A DNA stretch of 64,000 nt from Nymphaea colorata (GCF_008831285.2 NC_045141.1:23710742-23774741); one strand, 5' to 3'; positions 26,003 to 38,426 are shown, numbered from the stretch's first letter. Program-made: numbers and translations. The notes: a model not told the origin generated them from the sequence alone.

Positions 26003-27390
26003 TCAGTAGAATGGGGATCTCTGAGGGACGCCCTTCCTGCGATTATTAATCATGGAAGCGACCATCTCTGTCGGAGGGGTGCACGTCCGGAACGGCCGTG
26101 GGACGGAGATACTGCTCCTCTTCCTCCTCACAAGCTCTGGCTCCGAGCAGGCGAAGGCAGGCGGCATCTGCAAGGAAACCGACGTGTCCAGGACAGAATC
26201 CGGCGTCATTTGCCCGTCCTCGAGGTCGTCCCCTTCTCCCCTGAATCCTTCCTGCAAGGGCAGGAAGTTGCAGTCGTAGAGATACTTCGATAGGGAGCCC
26301 TCACTCCTTAGTAGATGCTGCACCTAAATTCCCACAGAGAAAGGGGAAAAAAGAAGATACCCAATAATCAAAATCGACTGATTAGTTGATTTAAGGACTC
26401 CCCACAATTCAAAATTAGAAACAAAGAAATAAAAATGGCGAAGCAGGAAGAGAAATGAATACCTTGCATGCTAGAGAGCAAAAGAGGAATGGCTCTTGGA
26501 GGCTCCGATCACACGTACTACAGATGTTACCGGATCCTCTGAACGGCCGAGATTGAGGTCTCTGAGTCAAAAACACCACTTTTGCGCTATTGGTGGTGTA
26601 TGCCTAAAAAGTAGAGAAAATTTCGGAAAGTTCAAAAGAGAACAAAGAATTCGGTGGAAATAAGAAACGGAAAAGAAAAAAGCTCAATTACAGCTAGACA
26701 ATTTACAGAAAAGTTCCAAAAATGAAAATAAAGACAAGCCATCAATCCTGGTTCACCTTTGTCAACTAGTGTTATTTTGCTTACCCAGCAAGCATCGAAA
26801 AAAAAAAATCTTAGAAAAGAGGAAAATTGAGAAAGTACCAGTCAAAAAGAAAAAAAAAAAAACATGATTTCTGCGAAGAGCAAACCTGAACATAAGCGCA
26901 ATCGATGAGCTTCTCCAAATCGTCTAATCGAATCACGTCATGATAAACGTATCTCCGAACCTGCCGTAATCGAAAGACAGGGACGATTAGAAAAATAAGC
27001 TGAATTAAATTAGAATATCTGAGGAAAGAGATGGCAGCAGCTGAATAAGTTCATAAAACAGGAAGAAGAAAGAAAGAAAGAACCTGAAGGAGGCGATGGC
27101 ATCGGTGAAGAGGAATACAATGAGGGCAGATGCTGCAGCAGCAATCCAAGCAGAAGATGTTCTTCTCATTCTTCTTAGCAGTCTCATGAAGAAGGCAAGG
27201 GATGAAGAATTTCTCGGAGAGAAGGGCGTCCAACCACAAAGGAGTGGGAGATGAAATTCCTGACGCAAAGCCCACCTGTCGAGGAAACACAAAAGGAAAG
27301 AACAAAATAAAATTGCCTGTCAAAGAAGCGACGACTATCTGGTTTTTCTTCTCCTCCTGATTCGCGTTGGATGAAAACGAAACCTACCAT
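26003..27390 (-). CDS. PLATZ zinc-binding transcription factor (5 exons, 243 aa)
   Basis: PLATZ proteins are plant-specific, zinc-dependent DNA binders that recognise A/T-rich DNA and usually repress transcription in the nucleus. Minus-strand exons: 27388-27390 (the ATG only, plus 5' UTR), 27084-27275, 26886-26960, 26463-26603, 26003-26323; all introns are GT-AG and the frame is open to TGA at 26,003. Motifs: PLWLDALLSEKFFIPCLLH, the Cys/His cluster FCLDCCCSICPHCIPLHRCH (about residues 43-62), VRRYVYHDVIRLDDLEKLID, NSAKVVFLTQRPQSR and the second cluster CSTCDRSLQEPFLFCSLACK, in family order. The 106-residue tail is acidic then Ser/Arg-rich and ends RRKGVPQRSPFY. Length is normal. The start codon is the last triplet of the first exon (ATG|GTAGG); no other in-frame ATG lies upstream nearby. 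Confidence 0.93.
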
Positions 27391-27806
27391 TATTTTGCCT
27401 TGGGGAATCAGAGAGCACAAGTGTGAGAAATTCTCATGAATTGACTTCCTTTTGGCGCTTGTTTACATATGCCTACACATAAAACTCTGCTAAAACTTGT
27501 GTTGTACGGTCTCCTACTGGAAACGATGAAAAAAGAAAGGAAAACAGAAGGGGAGGAGCAAGGGTTGAGAAGGGAAGATATGTGCTGCAGCAAAAAGGGA
27601 ATTCTCTCTCTACCTTATACTGGAAAAGAAAGGATAAAAAAGGAAAGAGGAGAAGGCCTTGTGCCTGAGAGGAGGAAGGGATGGTGGTGCTCCAACTGGT
27701 CTGTGATTGGGGAAGTTAAACAGCAAGCAAGCAGAGAGTGTCCTTGCTTTAGAGCGTCACTCAGTCATTTAAGTAGGCTGGCCCTCTCTCTCTCTCCTCA
27801 CAAGTC

Positions 27807-27823
27807 TAAACCCTAAACCCTAA
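27807..27823. promoter_or_regulatory. Tandem telo-box motifs (AAACCCTA x2) upstream of PLATZ
   Basis: TAAACCCTAAACCCTAA lies about 420 bp upstream of the PLATZ ATG. AAACCCTA telo-boxes are known plant promoter and Polycomb-recruitment elements, often in genes active in dividing cells. Function here is inferred. Confidence 0.5.
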
Positions 27824-28389
27824 CCACATGGATCCCAGAGCGTGGCAGGCTCTCTACCTTCTGCTATATGACAAACACCTTGGATAGTCACGTCTCTCTC
27901 TCTCTCTCTCCCCCCCCCCCCCTGCTGTGCACATACCAAAATTACCAACTGATCCATGGTGCCCCTAGATCGTTCGCAGAGGAGTCAAATTAATAATTCA
28001 AACACGAACTTATGGTGATGTGCAGGAAAATCTTACATGAATCCATGTGAAAGTTGATCAAGTATTTTGGAGCAAGGTCAGCGGCAACAATGGGTGCGAT
28101 TTGACACACTGTTCGCCTATAATTTCATGACTTAGTAAGGCTGAAATTTTAAGAGAAACTTTTATGTATTTGGCAAAGGTGTGAAATGGGGATGGCCAAA
28201 GTGCGGAGAAAAAGAGGTTGGCGAGGGGTAAGCTCGTCCATCTTGATGTGGATCTCCCGAAGATTTGATTTTGATAGATTTTCGGCTTTGACTTTGTCTA
28301 AAAACCCTTTCCCTCTTCGACTTTTTAAAACTCTCCGGCCGCATTTTTCCGGCTATTCAGAAGCCCAAAGTCACTGATCGATGTTCTTA

Positions 28390-28433
28390 GCGGAGGAAGA
28401 TCTCAAGTAGCGGAGGAAGATCTCGAGATAAAT
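28390..28433. repeat. Two-copy 22-bp direct repeat
   Basis: GCGGAGGAAGATCTC(A/G)AG occurs twice in tandem. Confidence 0.8.
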
Positions 28434-31010
28434 CTATAAAAAAGAGTCAGACTTTTGCTATTTTAAAAACATAAATAGAGAAATTAAACAGGTGCGTGAA
28501 TGATCAACTCAAGCGTTTCATCATATTCTTACTATTCCCCTTAGCAACTGGCATGAGAAGCACACCTGTAATTGCAAAATAAAGGTGTGTGGTGTCTTAG
28601 CTCATTATCAATATTAAAAAAAGAATTTGATCAAACATCTCATGTCTTGTCATTTGATGCATATGTGCAGTCCCAACTGTAAATTAGTAGGAAAACACTG
28701 TTAATATGATGACCTTCACACTAACAGAAACTAGTTAAAGTACACCGACAATTAGCCAGTGGACTCTGTGCTGCCCATCTCTTGCATGGACTGAAATTGA
28801 CCAACCAGGTTTTTCATTTCACCTCCTCACAATTTGCACAAAAGGAACGTTTGGCAACAGGAACACTGAAAGATTAACATTGTGTGAGTTTTTATATCTA
28901 GGAATATCTAAGAATGCACCATTTCTCAGAAATCGTGCGTAGAGATTAAGTTCCAATGGTCCTAGTGAGAAACAGTCTTCCTTAATTAATTAGCAGGATA
29001 TGATAAATATATATGCCCAAAATAATTCGTTTTCAAAGAAAAGAGAAATGTGAAATATTGGGTTTTATACTGGGAGAGAAGGATGAGTCTTCAATTCGAC
29101 ATCCTTCACAGCCGCAACATAATCGAGTTGCATTCTGACTTAAAATGGGGGTGAGGAATAGCCACGAGATTCATGAAATGCACTCTCAAAGAGTGTGACA
29201 TGAATTTGTCTGAATCTTTGCCTTTTTTGGTGTGTTCATGGGACAGGAACAACCTATTGACATAACCAAATACTACCCTCTTATTGTATTGTTCTTCCAG
29301 GAGAATGGATCCAATGATCAGAGAAGCAGACTCCTCTCAACAAGGCATTAACAGTATTATCATTAAGGCATTTCAATGGACCATAATGGTCTAGATGCCA
29401 AAAGCTTTTAGGCTTCATTAAAAACTTGAAGTATTTTTTAAGATTACTTGACTTTAAATCATGTTCAGTTACTTGTTGAATGAAAGAAAAGAAATAACGC
29501 CAACATTTGCAAGCCAATGCATACTGATGGAAACACAGAGCAGCAAACTGACACCATCTTGAGAGGTTACAGTACTTCAACCCAGTATTTGGGTACTTTT
29601 TCTCATCACAACACAATAATGCAAGGTGTTGCTTAAGGGTAAAAGTACATCAATTGGGTTGGAGTACTAAGATCCCGATGGCAATGACAGAACTTGCTTT
29701 TTACTATAAGTAGCCTGCCAGTGTAAAAACTCAGTGAACACGCCCTTTCTCAACTCCTTTTCTTTCCAGTCCAAGAAATTTCACTTCCATATTATATCGC
29801 TGCTTTTCCACTGCTCCTACCTTCAAGGGAGCAATTTATATTCCAGACAACTTGAAGCCCGACCAGAGGGAGCAGTTGCCGCCATGTTTGCCGTCACATC
29901 GAAAGAAGTTCATTGTACATCGAGCAAATCTGAAGCTCAACCCATGCAGAGTCGTCATCTGGACACTCTTTCTTTGCCATCTCTCGTCCACTGCAGGAGA
30001 AATATAAGAGCACACTCAAATTAGTAGCTAAGCAACAAACAGACAAGATATGAGTGGAGATGAACTTGGGCTTATAAATTAACCAGATCTATGATTCATT
30101 ATGTTCTCCATGTTCCTCATGCAAAAATAGTTTGATCAGTATACGTCGTGTAGCTTTATGAATGCTTTATAGCATTGCCCTTTCCTTTTTCTGTCTCTTT
30201 TTTAACCTACAATTGGTAAAGCACTTAAAGGGCAAGGTCAAGTATTCATATAAGTTTAGTGTGGTCACATCTAGTCTTGAGTAGGAATACATGATGCTTT
30301 TCTCTAGTTTGTAATGGTAAATGCTTCTTGCAATGCTTGTTTATCAAGAAACATACTTGAAATCAAAGTAACTTAGTAAAAAGGATTTGGGTTTTTCACC
30401 AACTAAGTTTGAGTACTTTTTCACCACCAAACTAAGTTTATACACGCTTGATTAGTTGTAGCTTTCGACAAGTTCCACAACATCTCCCCATTTATTTAAA
30501 AAACACTCTTGTCCCTATTTACAAGTCAAAATGTTTCCCGTTTCCCTCCTATCGGAAAAATAAAAAGTAAACTGGAACGATCATTGTCCATTAAAACTGA
30601 AAATTAGTCTTCAAGTTTTTTCGAGTGATATCCTAATTCTATTACTTGCCATCTTATATATCTAGTGCTTTAGTTTGTAGAAAAGTAGGAAGAGGAGAGA
30701 CTTGCGTGGTTCGGCTCGATACAACTTGCTCTCTCGAGCAGAATACACACAATGACATTTTATTGATAATAGCAAATACATAATTTATTCATCGTTGAGT
30801 GCGAAATTCATCCTCATCTAAATCTTCGCGACGGATTATTTATGCGAGCTATTGTTTCCATAGTTGCTGAAATCCATTTCCCAATGTTATTGTCGTGACT
30901 TTCTTTGCCTGGCAACAAGAGACAGCCATGGCTTCGTTATCAGACTGGACATGCTCATCGCAGTCTGGATTACGAATCCTTCTTCATCAATTTTGTGTTA
31001 CACATGTTGC

Positions 31011-31396
31011 TTGGGATGTTAATCGATGAGATTCAGGTTTAAGCATCCAATTGAATTCAACATCGGATTGGTTTTAAATAAGTATCAAGTGGAATTCGAA
31101 TTTGATTTAGATTCTCATTTAGTTTCAAATAAATATACTATATCCAATATCCATACATTTTGAAAGCCCATCTTGGCATATACCATGGGCAGTGCTATTT
31201 AAAAGTTGGATTTGGATTGGGATGTGGCAATAGAAGTCAGGTTTAAATTATGAATTTGCAAATCGAATTCAGTTAAGGTATTCACTTTTCTTTGCTTTCA
31301 CTTGAATCTAAATCTGAATCTAAGTATGTGAACAACTGATTAATTGGATATATTGAAGGGTACATCCAATTCGGATTCAATCTGTTGACATCCCTA
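31011..31396. mobile_element. Candidate hAT-type MITE, 386 bp
   Basis: The left end TTGGGATGTTAATCGAT and the reverse complement of the right end, TAGGGATGTCAACAGATT, resemble plant hAT termini (TAGGGATGTCAA). The interior is made of GGATTTGGATT and GAATTC(G)AATTTG-like repeats typical of these MITEs. Flanking octamers CATGTTGC and AATATAGC agree at only 5 of 8 positions, so the target duplication is weak. Confidence 0.55.
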
Positions 31397-33652
31397 AATA
31401 TAGCTGTGTGAAAACGCCAATTTGGCTTCTCAACATTCACCTCCCAATTGGCTTAGTAAAGTGACCTGGAAGCTGTTGTTTAGATCTGATGAATCTGGTT
31501 ATAATCTGTCTCTGAGTTTGTTGAAACATGGGGCAGGAGTTCTCAGAATTCGAACGTCAAGATCCTTGAGAATAAGCTTAATCCATGGAAACTCTATGGC
31601 AGTTGAGGCCATCGCATGGTATTCAAACTCAATGGTGGAGCGAGGCAATGTTCTTTTTGTCTTGGCACTCTAAGAAATTCAATTAGCACCTAAGAAGGTG
31701 CAGAAACCCTATGTTCAGAAGCCAAATAGGCACACATATAAAGGGAACTTTGTTGTTTGATGTGTAATCTGGAGGAAATCATCCCATTTATACAACTTTG
31801 TAGCGTCCATCAAGGAGTTGACGTGTGAACCGATAAGCATAATTAATGGCAAAAGACATCTACCAACATGTATATTAAAGATTAAGATCATGAAGAAGAT
31901 CATCACCCACTATACCTTTAAATAAATGTAACACTTATAGGCATTTGCTATGGCCTCCCATTCAAGCATTCGAGATTTTGCAGAAATATTAACAGCATAT
32001 TTCGTTTGGCGCTTAACGAAAGATCCAAATGTTTCCAACAACTACTATCCTCCCAAGAGAATAGTGCAATTGCTCAGGAGACTTAACTAGAAATATCCCA
32101 CTTGTTAATAGCTGCAATAGTGACGACAATGCAAATATCATTGGGCCACATAACTGGAGAAAATTTATCACTAAAATCAATCAGTTCTGTCTAAGTAAAA
32201 TCAGTATAAGCAACAAGATGAGCCTCTAACTTGTCTGGAGTTCCATTCGATCAGATGAAGTTTGGTTCGAACACTCATCGTCGCGGCCCATGTGTCCATC
32301 CCAAATGTCTCAGACCTTCTTCAACAGATAAAGAGCATTAATGGTCACCATCAGAAGCCACGATGCAATCTGCATGTTGCTGCAATATAAGATGCAAAGG
32401 TTACACAAACAGATGATATATTTTGTAGAGATCAATCATTTGAAGTCTTGGAATGTAAAACCCCAAAAGCTTAAACCAACCTTCTTAAATATTCTTGCTA
32501 AATCTATTGGATATAGTAACGTTCTAGTTTTGGTGATTCAAATTTGAATCGTCTATATATAACTGACTTCAGACAAAGAGAAAAACCTACTTAGATTTTT
32601 AAATTCTTCTAACTAAACAAGCAAGCATACAGTTCCATTGCCTACTATTTAGTATTGTAACTAAGAGGACTTTTCAAGAACTCCACTACAAAAATGCAGA
32701 TCCTTACTGATGCCTAGAAAACGAAAAGGAAACGCCTAAGCTCTTGCAACTTGGAAAGAGGGGCCTTTGTGAACATGTCGTCCTCCACTTCTACTATTAG
32801 AAAACTGACCTTCAAAAAATATTTTGAGAGTGATGTTTGTGTTTGAAGGAATCGGCAGAACCACATGGTCGGTCAGCTGAGCAGAAATCACATGCACTGC
32901 CATTTACAAAATCAAGGAGTCGCTTGGTCGTGCGGAATCGATGCCAAGGTTGTAGATCCTCGCGGCTTCTGCCGATACGTCACGTATCGCCAAAAAAAAA
33001 ATTGAAACTAGGAAGTGGCCGATACCAAACAACAGACCGATACAACCAAATCACTCTGCATAAGTCCTGTCTCGGAAGCCATGCCAAAATTTCATGGGCC
33101 TTGGCCTCTTTGACTTTAACTAGGCCGGCCGTTGACGAGTCCAACCGAGTTGGTCAAACTCCATTGGCGTTGGGACCGAGCCCGGGCCCGGACCCAGTTC
33201 GAGATGGTCTGATTCGCTCGATCAAAGCCGGTCTAAAACCGCTTCTTCAGAAACCCAGGGGAGCAAGTAAACGGGCAAATTCCTGCCGGCGGCGGCGACG
33301 GTGGGAACTCAGACTCACCCGCTTTGTGGCATCCGGCCCCAGCTGTGCCGCACTTTCCAGTTTCCTTTTTTCCCTATCGACACATATGAGCACCCACACA
33401 TCAAGGCCGACACTTGCAGTTCGGAAAGGCTGGAAATCTCCTACCCATCTTAGGGTGGTGGCAGCTTATGGATGTTCGGCTTATTTTTCAAACTCACACA
33501 GAGTTGAAGAGCCAAGAGCCCCATCACACCCCCATTTGCTAGAACATTACAAAGCAGCTTCTTTAAAATCCGATCATTCCCGTGCCCTTCTGCTGCTGTT
33601 CCTCTTCCTTCTGCTTCTCCCTCTCTTTCTTTGGTAATCTCTTTGAAGAAAA

Positions 33653-36314
33653 ATGAGTCTCTTCAGGAAGACGGAGTTCTGCTTGGACTCATCTTTTGAT
33701 CTCCTTTACGACCAACTTTTTCCTCTCGCTCCGCGGATGCCCTGCCACCCGCTGCTCCTCCCACCGCCGCCACCATTGGAGAAGCCGCTCGTGCAGCCCC
33801 TGCCGTTGTCCGTCCTCGATTTCTTCCACCCAAGCTCCATCGACCTCCCATTCGATGCGCTCGAGAAGAGCTACGCTTCCGACTTGGTCGAGCTTAATGC
33901 CACCCCCTTCTCCTCCACACTCAGGAGATACAGGAAGGAATATCACTTCCCCGCTCCCGCCGTCTCCGATCTGATCGAGGTTAGCAGAACTCCCTTTTCC
34001 TCTTCCGTCAGGAGGTACAGGAAGGAATGCCACTCCCCTGCTCCGGCGTCCCTGTTCTCCGCGTCGTCGACCTTCTCTTCCTTTGCCTCCGACCTCCGCC
34101 TGCCCGCCGAGGTCGAGAAGGACGCGATGCTACAGTGCCTGAGCGATCGCATCTCTGCGCTCGAGCTGGGGCTCGAGGAGATTTTCTCCTCCCACCCCAG
34201 GCTCGTCTGCAAGGAGAAAGCAGGGCGAGACGTTTCTTACAGCTACAAGCTCGAGTCGGAAGGGGGGAAGGGACTCGATCGGAAGCAGAAATGGACCGCC
34301 GAGATTAAGGGGCTCCACGGTGAGGACTCGCGGATCTCCGCCACGTACAAACTTGAGGCCTCCGCTATGAAGAAGGAGAAAGACAAGAAGACGAAGCCCG
34401 CCGCCACCCGCGTGGTTCAGATCGAAGACGTAGACTCCGCCGTCGCCCGCAAGCAGGTGACCTTCTTCCTCCTCTCCTCCTTGCTTCCGTGGCTTGGTGC
34501 AAGATGGGGGCTGCACATCTTCTCAGGTGGACGCCTGGGAACATGAAACCCCCGTTGTGGATTTTCCGCGTTTCAGTCTTTTTCGCGAACGTTCTTTCCC
34601 ATTTGGATTTTGGCATTACCATGGTTTGCTGAAAATCTTAGGGTTTATTGTTTGGATGGAAACTCTTTCCTTTGAAAATCTAGTTTGGCTGTATAAAAGA
34701 TTACCCAGCGTAGTCATCTCGCTGATCGCATTAACGAATAAACAAGCTATAGTTCAACCATCTTATAGTGACTATCTTATACCTTAGATTGTAAGTTGTA
34801 GCCCACTCCGAAAAGAAAAAAGAGGCATCTAAGAATGTCCCCAAGAAAAAATCTACTAAATAAACTTTCTTTCGTTTTTCATGAATTTTGATCTTCATGA
34901 GACAATGTAGTTGTTGGCTCTTTCTAGTCGAAAGTCATCGTGATGTTAGGGATGTTTTGCCTATTTTCTGTGCGGATTGGCGTGCCCACTCACGGCAAAA
35001 ACTGTGGGTCACATGGCTTGGTGGGTCCGGGTCCGCACCAGGTGATAGAGCTCGGTTCAGTTTAGTCAGGTCCTTTGCCCAGCTTGGTCGGTAGGCTTAG
35101 TGGTGGTACACGCTTGGCCGCCACCGGTTCCGTGAGTGGGAGTCGCGTGACAGAATCGCGGATCTCGAGGTCTGTCATTCTGCCAGTTTTGGGCGGGTGG
35201 GAAGGAACGAGGCTGTCCAATCCATTGAAAGGGTAGGCGAATTTGATGCTTCTCGAGGTTGTTTGGCTGGGAAATTCTTTCCTCATTTTATTTAACTGGA
35301 AAAATACTTGCATTCCCCACATGAGTTAAGTGCCGTATCCGGTACTTCTTTCTTGCTTTCGATGGTGATCGTGATGATGATGATCACGGTGGTCGTGTTG
35401 ACCATGGAAGTTTTTAAGATGGGTACAATCAAATGACTCCGTTATTGACATTTTAGAACACGATTTGTACAAGTTTTCTCTTAGAATGGTCTGCAGAGAA
35501 ATCCTTTTCCTACAATGGTTCCTCTGCCTCCAAACGCGAGCTAATGGAGTTGATCACGTGACTCAGGATGTCACCTGTGTTGTGTAGCGCTGTGTTGAAT
35601 AACTGGATAATCTTTAGTCTTTTGCTTTCATGTTTAATGTGACTAGGAGCTGTTTGCGAAGCGGAGATCAGCAGCCGTAGCAGCTATTAAGAGCAGAGTA
35701 AGGAAAGGCAAGTGGAGGCAGCTCTCTCCTGAGGATGCTGCCTTGATCATTCAGATGAGCTTCCGAGCGCATCTTGTTCGTCGCTCGCAGGCGCTTCGAG
35801 GACTTAGGGACCTTGCCATAGCCAAGGCTAAATTGAAGGAACTTAGATCCTTGTTCAACAATTTCTCTTACCGGCGCCGCCTGACTGTTGACGCCGAAGA
35901 ACGGCAGAGGTTCTCGGAAAAGATCATCGTCCTCCTGCTCACTGTTGAAGGCATTGCGGTAATACTCAACTTACAGTTTTAGTAACACTCTGGATTTTCT
36001 GATGGAACACCGTATTTCTTGCTTCTGGGAAATGCATTTTCTGAAAGCTGATTGAGCCTCCGTGTTTAATATTGTTTTGCCAGGGTGTTGACTTGATGAT
36101 TAGAGAGGCACAGAGGAGCATGATCAAAGAACTGGAAGCCATGCTTGAGGCCGTGGATCCACAACCTGCTGGTAAGCTGGCGTCATTCAAGAGAAGGACG
36201 TTCGATCTGCCTGAACCATGCAGCAACGGTGAACTGGTAGAGATGGCAAAGGGTGTGGCTGAGGTAGTGCAGATGCTTGACCAAGACTGTCACAAGGTGG
36301 ACATCCGTGGGTAG
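33653..36314 (+). CDS. BAG7: BAG7-type molecular chaperone regulator (3 exons, 448 aa)
   Basis: BAG proteins bind the ATPase domain of HSP70s. Arabidopsis BAG7 is an ER-resident partner of BiP acting in the unfolded-protein and heat response. Exons 33653-34456, 35647-35958 and 36084-36314, all phase 0, with GT-AG introns; ATG at 33,653, TAG at 36,312-36,314. The N-terminal half (1-268) is Pro/Ser-rich, then charged, with a Lys-rich patch (KKEKDKKTKPAATR). An IQ motif follows, ALIIQMSFRAHLVRR (about 301-315), then the BAG domain (about 320-440: LRGLRDLAIAKAKLKELRSL ... FSEKIIVLLLTVEGIAG ... SMIKELEAMLEAVDPQPAGK). The IQ-plus-BAG order and the length (about 446 aa in Arabidopsis) fit BAG7. A 27-residue stretch is duplicated in exon 1 (separate entry). 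Its 3' neighbour FMO A is convergent. Only this copy is complete; partial copies lie at 44,813 and 55,806. Confidence 0.92.
33881..34048 (+). repeat. 81-bp in-frame tandem duplication inside BAG7 exon 1
   Basis: 33,881-33,961 and 33,968-34,048 are both 81 bp and encode DLVELNATPFSSTLRRYRKE and DLIEVSRTPFSSSVRRYRKE, each followed by a seven-residue HxPAP-type tail (YHFPAPA, CHSPAPA), separated by two codons. The duplicated unit is a basic SSxxRRYRKE motif. Confidence 0.9.
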
Positions 36315-37403
36315 ACACACAAAACTAGTAACGCACAAAGCATCTCTTCTGGTTTGTTGTCTATCAATTCCGTCGTGGTAGAAGTTTTCTGACATGATCG
36401 TCCGCGCTTTCCTTCTAGTTGTTTTAACTTTTCCTGCTGAAACAGGAAGTTTTTGGATGGACCCCTTCTTGTTGTGTTTATGCGAGATGTAAACTCTATT
36501 TATCATGTGATCCTATATTACTAGGCTACTTCTTGTCTCCGTCTCCATCGTTACTGTTTACGTTCTATGCTTTTGGTCTCTTAGTTAAATAGCAGATAAT
36601 TGTGCCGTTGCTTTCCGTCCGTGATCTGCATTATGCAGGTGAGAATTGGATACGAATAAGCTAATAATAAGTTTGCCAACTTCTACTTCCACTCTTGTTT
36701 GGTACGTGACTCAACTTCATTTGAGAACGGTGCCATTAGGCCTGCAGAAGCTGGACAGGCCTGGCCATGGCTCAACTGGTGTTCTGCTTGTAGCTCTTAC
36801 TAGTGAACTTGAAAGGTGCATATTCAAGTCAGTAGACTCAGCGGTGCAGAAGTTAGTACGCGGTGGAGAAATATACCCCGTCATGTATATACAGAAATTA
36901 GAGTATCTACTTCAAGTACCAAATATAGAGTATGAATCTTATGGCTCGTACCCTTCAACGTACTCGCCTCCTAAAATGGCCGGTTTGGACTCCGGTTTCC
37001 GCAAGTTATACTACTTTGGGGATGCGAGACATCGTAAAAATTTTTGTAGAATGAGTTGGTTTGGGCTTGGACGATTCAAACATTGCCATGAAAATGCCTG
37101 ACCTTGGGATATGCATTCAAACAATGCCATGAAAACGCCTGATCTTGGGATACGCACTAAGAACTCAATTTATCAACCGCTTCCCCAACTTAGTTAATCA
37201 CCAACTCTTTACTTCTCAAGGGAGCGTTTGAATAACCATGAAAAGGATTTAGTGAAATTTCATAAAAAAGGGCGTAGAACAGAGTCATCTACATAGCCCA
37301 TCAGTGCATCCCGAAATGCTGTAAAGGAAAAGCGTATGGGAAGAAAAGGTGACGACTTTTTTCCACATACATTTGCTCTTGAAAAAGCCCCGAATGTTAG
37401 AAG
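36315..37403. other. BAG7 3' flank shared with unit B
   Basis: Non-coding; collinear with 45,844-46,890 of unit B. It contains an internal two-copy repeat at about 37,074-37,159 (CATTGCCATGAAAA(T/C)GCCTGA, period about 46 bp) that is also present in unit B. The 151-codon open frame at 36,646-37,101 starts on TTG and is broken by indels in unit B, so it is not called. Confidence 0.7.
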
Positions 37404-37709
37404 TGTTAGTTAATGTGAACGTGTGAGCAATATGTGGAAGTTGAGATCGTGTGAACATGTGGTGGTTTTTTTTAGTTTCTTTTTTTTAGCCATAAAAATA
37501 TGAATTAATGGTTATGTGTCCACAAAATGGAGCTGCTTTTTGGCAAGTGGCATTAGTGGGTAGTTTTTTCTTTTGTTCTATAAATACTAGTTTCATGCGT
37601 GTAATCCAAGGAGTGAAAAAGAATGAAAGTGTTGAGGTCTTTTCAAGTTTTATTTTAACGTGCCCTTTTGTAGTGTTGTTTGCTGTGGGAGTTAGAAAGA
37701 CTTCCTTCA
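37404..37709 (+). repeat. 5' LTR of the copia element
   Basis: 306 bp, TG...CA ends, directly followed by the primer binding site. Confidence 0.95.
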
Positions 37710-37823
37710 ATCTTGGTATCAGAGCGCCAGGTTGCGTGGCCATCTCAAGTATCGTGGAGCATTGCAGAAGCAAGGAACTCCAAATCGCGTGCTATTGGTA
37801 AGAGTTATTTTTTGAAAGCTGGT

Positions 37824-38426
37824 ATGGCTAATTCAAATACTCTCAATTTATCCCAATCCTTAGTGCCTATTTTTAATTGTGAGAACTATGAGTTTTGGAG
37901 TATCAAAATGAAGACTTACTTCATTTCACAAGATCTTTGGGAGTTAGTTGAGAATGGTTATGCAGAAACTGAAGTATCAAAGGCAGCAGGAAAGTCAATA
38001 GAGAAAATTGATGTTAAGAAATTTCGGAAGAAAGATGCAAAGGCACTCTCAGTATTGCAGCAGGCTGTATCAGAGACTGTCTTCCCAACTATTGCTGGTG
38101 CAAAGAAGTCAAGTGAAGCGTGGCTATTCCTCAAACAAAAATTTCATGGAGATAAGAAAATTACTATAGTTAAGCTCCAAATCTTAAGGAGAGAGTTTGA
38201 AACATTTTGCATGAAAACTGGTGAGTCCGTTCAAAATTATTTTTCTAGACTCTCTACTATTGTAAATCAAATGAAGAGTTTCGGTGAAGCCATAACCGAG
38301 CAAAAGGTGGTTGAAAATGTGTTAAGAAGTCTTCCTTTTAAATTTGATCATGTTGTCACTGCAATAGAAAAATCCAAAGATTTGTCTATTTATTCTATTG
38401 ATGTACTTGACACATACCAGACCTGA
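37824..38426 (+). pseudogene. copia gag, N-terminal part, truncated by deletion
   Basis: ATG at 37,824 opens a 200-codon frame of the copia gag (UBN2-like) type: MANSNTLNLSQSLVPIFNCE, NYEFWSIKMKTYFISQDLWE, LQILRREFETFCMKTGESVQ and YFSRLSTIVNQMKSFGE. It runs to ...LSIYSID, where the next residue should begin the Cys-knuckle half. After that it reads seven out-of-family residues and a stop, because it has been joined to RT sequence in another frame. Confidence 0.9.

Larger units (their letters stand above)
27391..33652. other. PLATZ promoter and gene-poor interval up to BAG7
   Basis: CT microsatellites (27,783-27,800; 27,893-27,910), a C13 run (27,910-27,922), telo-box repeats and a candidate hAT MITE at 31,011-31,396. 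From about 32,840 to 33,637 the plus strand is GC-richer and stop-free in one frame but has no ATG until late; this is best read as BAG7 promoter and leader. A palindrome GATACGT-CA-ACGTATC-like sits near 32,976-32,989. No other gene recognised. Confidence 0.5.

Noticed and set aside
32837-33637. 266-codon open frame just upstream of BAG7
   Set aside because: It opens on TTG with no ATG until near the end, has low-complexity Arg/Leu-rich content and directly abuts the BAG7 ATG; read as GC-rich promoter/leader.
36646-37101. 151-codon frame after BAG7
   Set aside because: Opens on TTG and is broken by indels in the paralogous unit B, so not under coding constraint.
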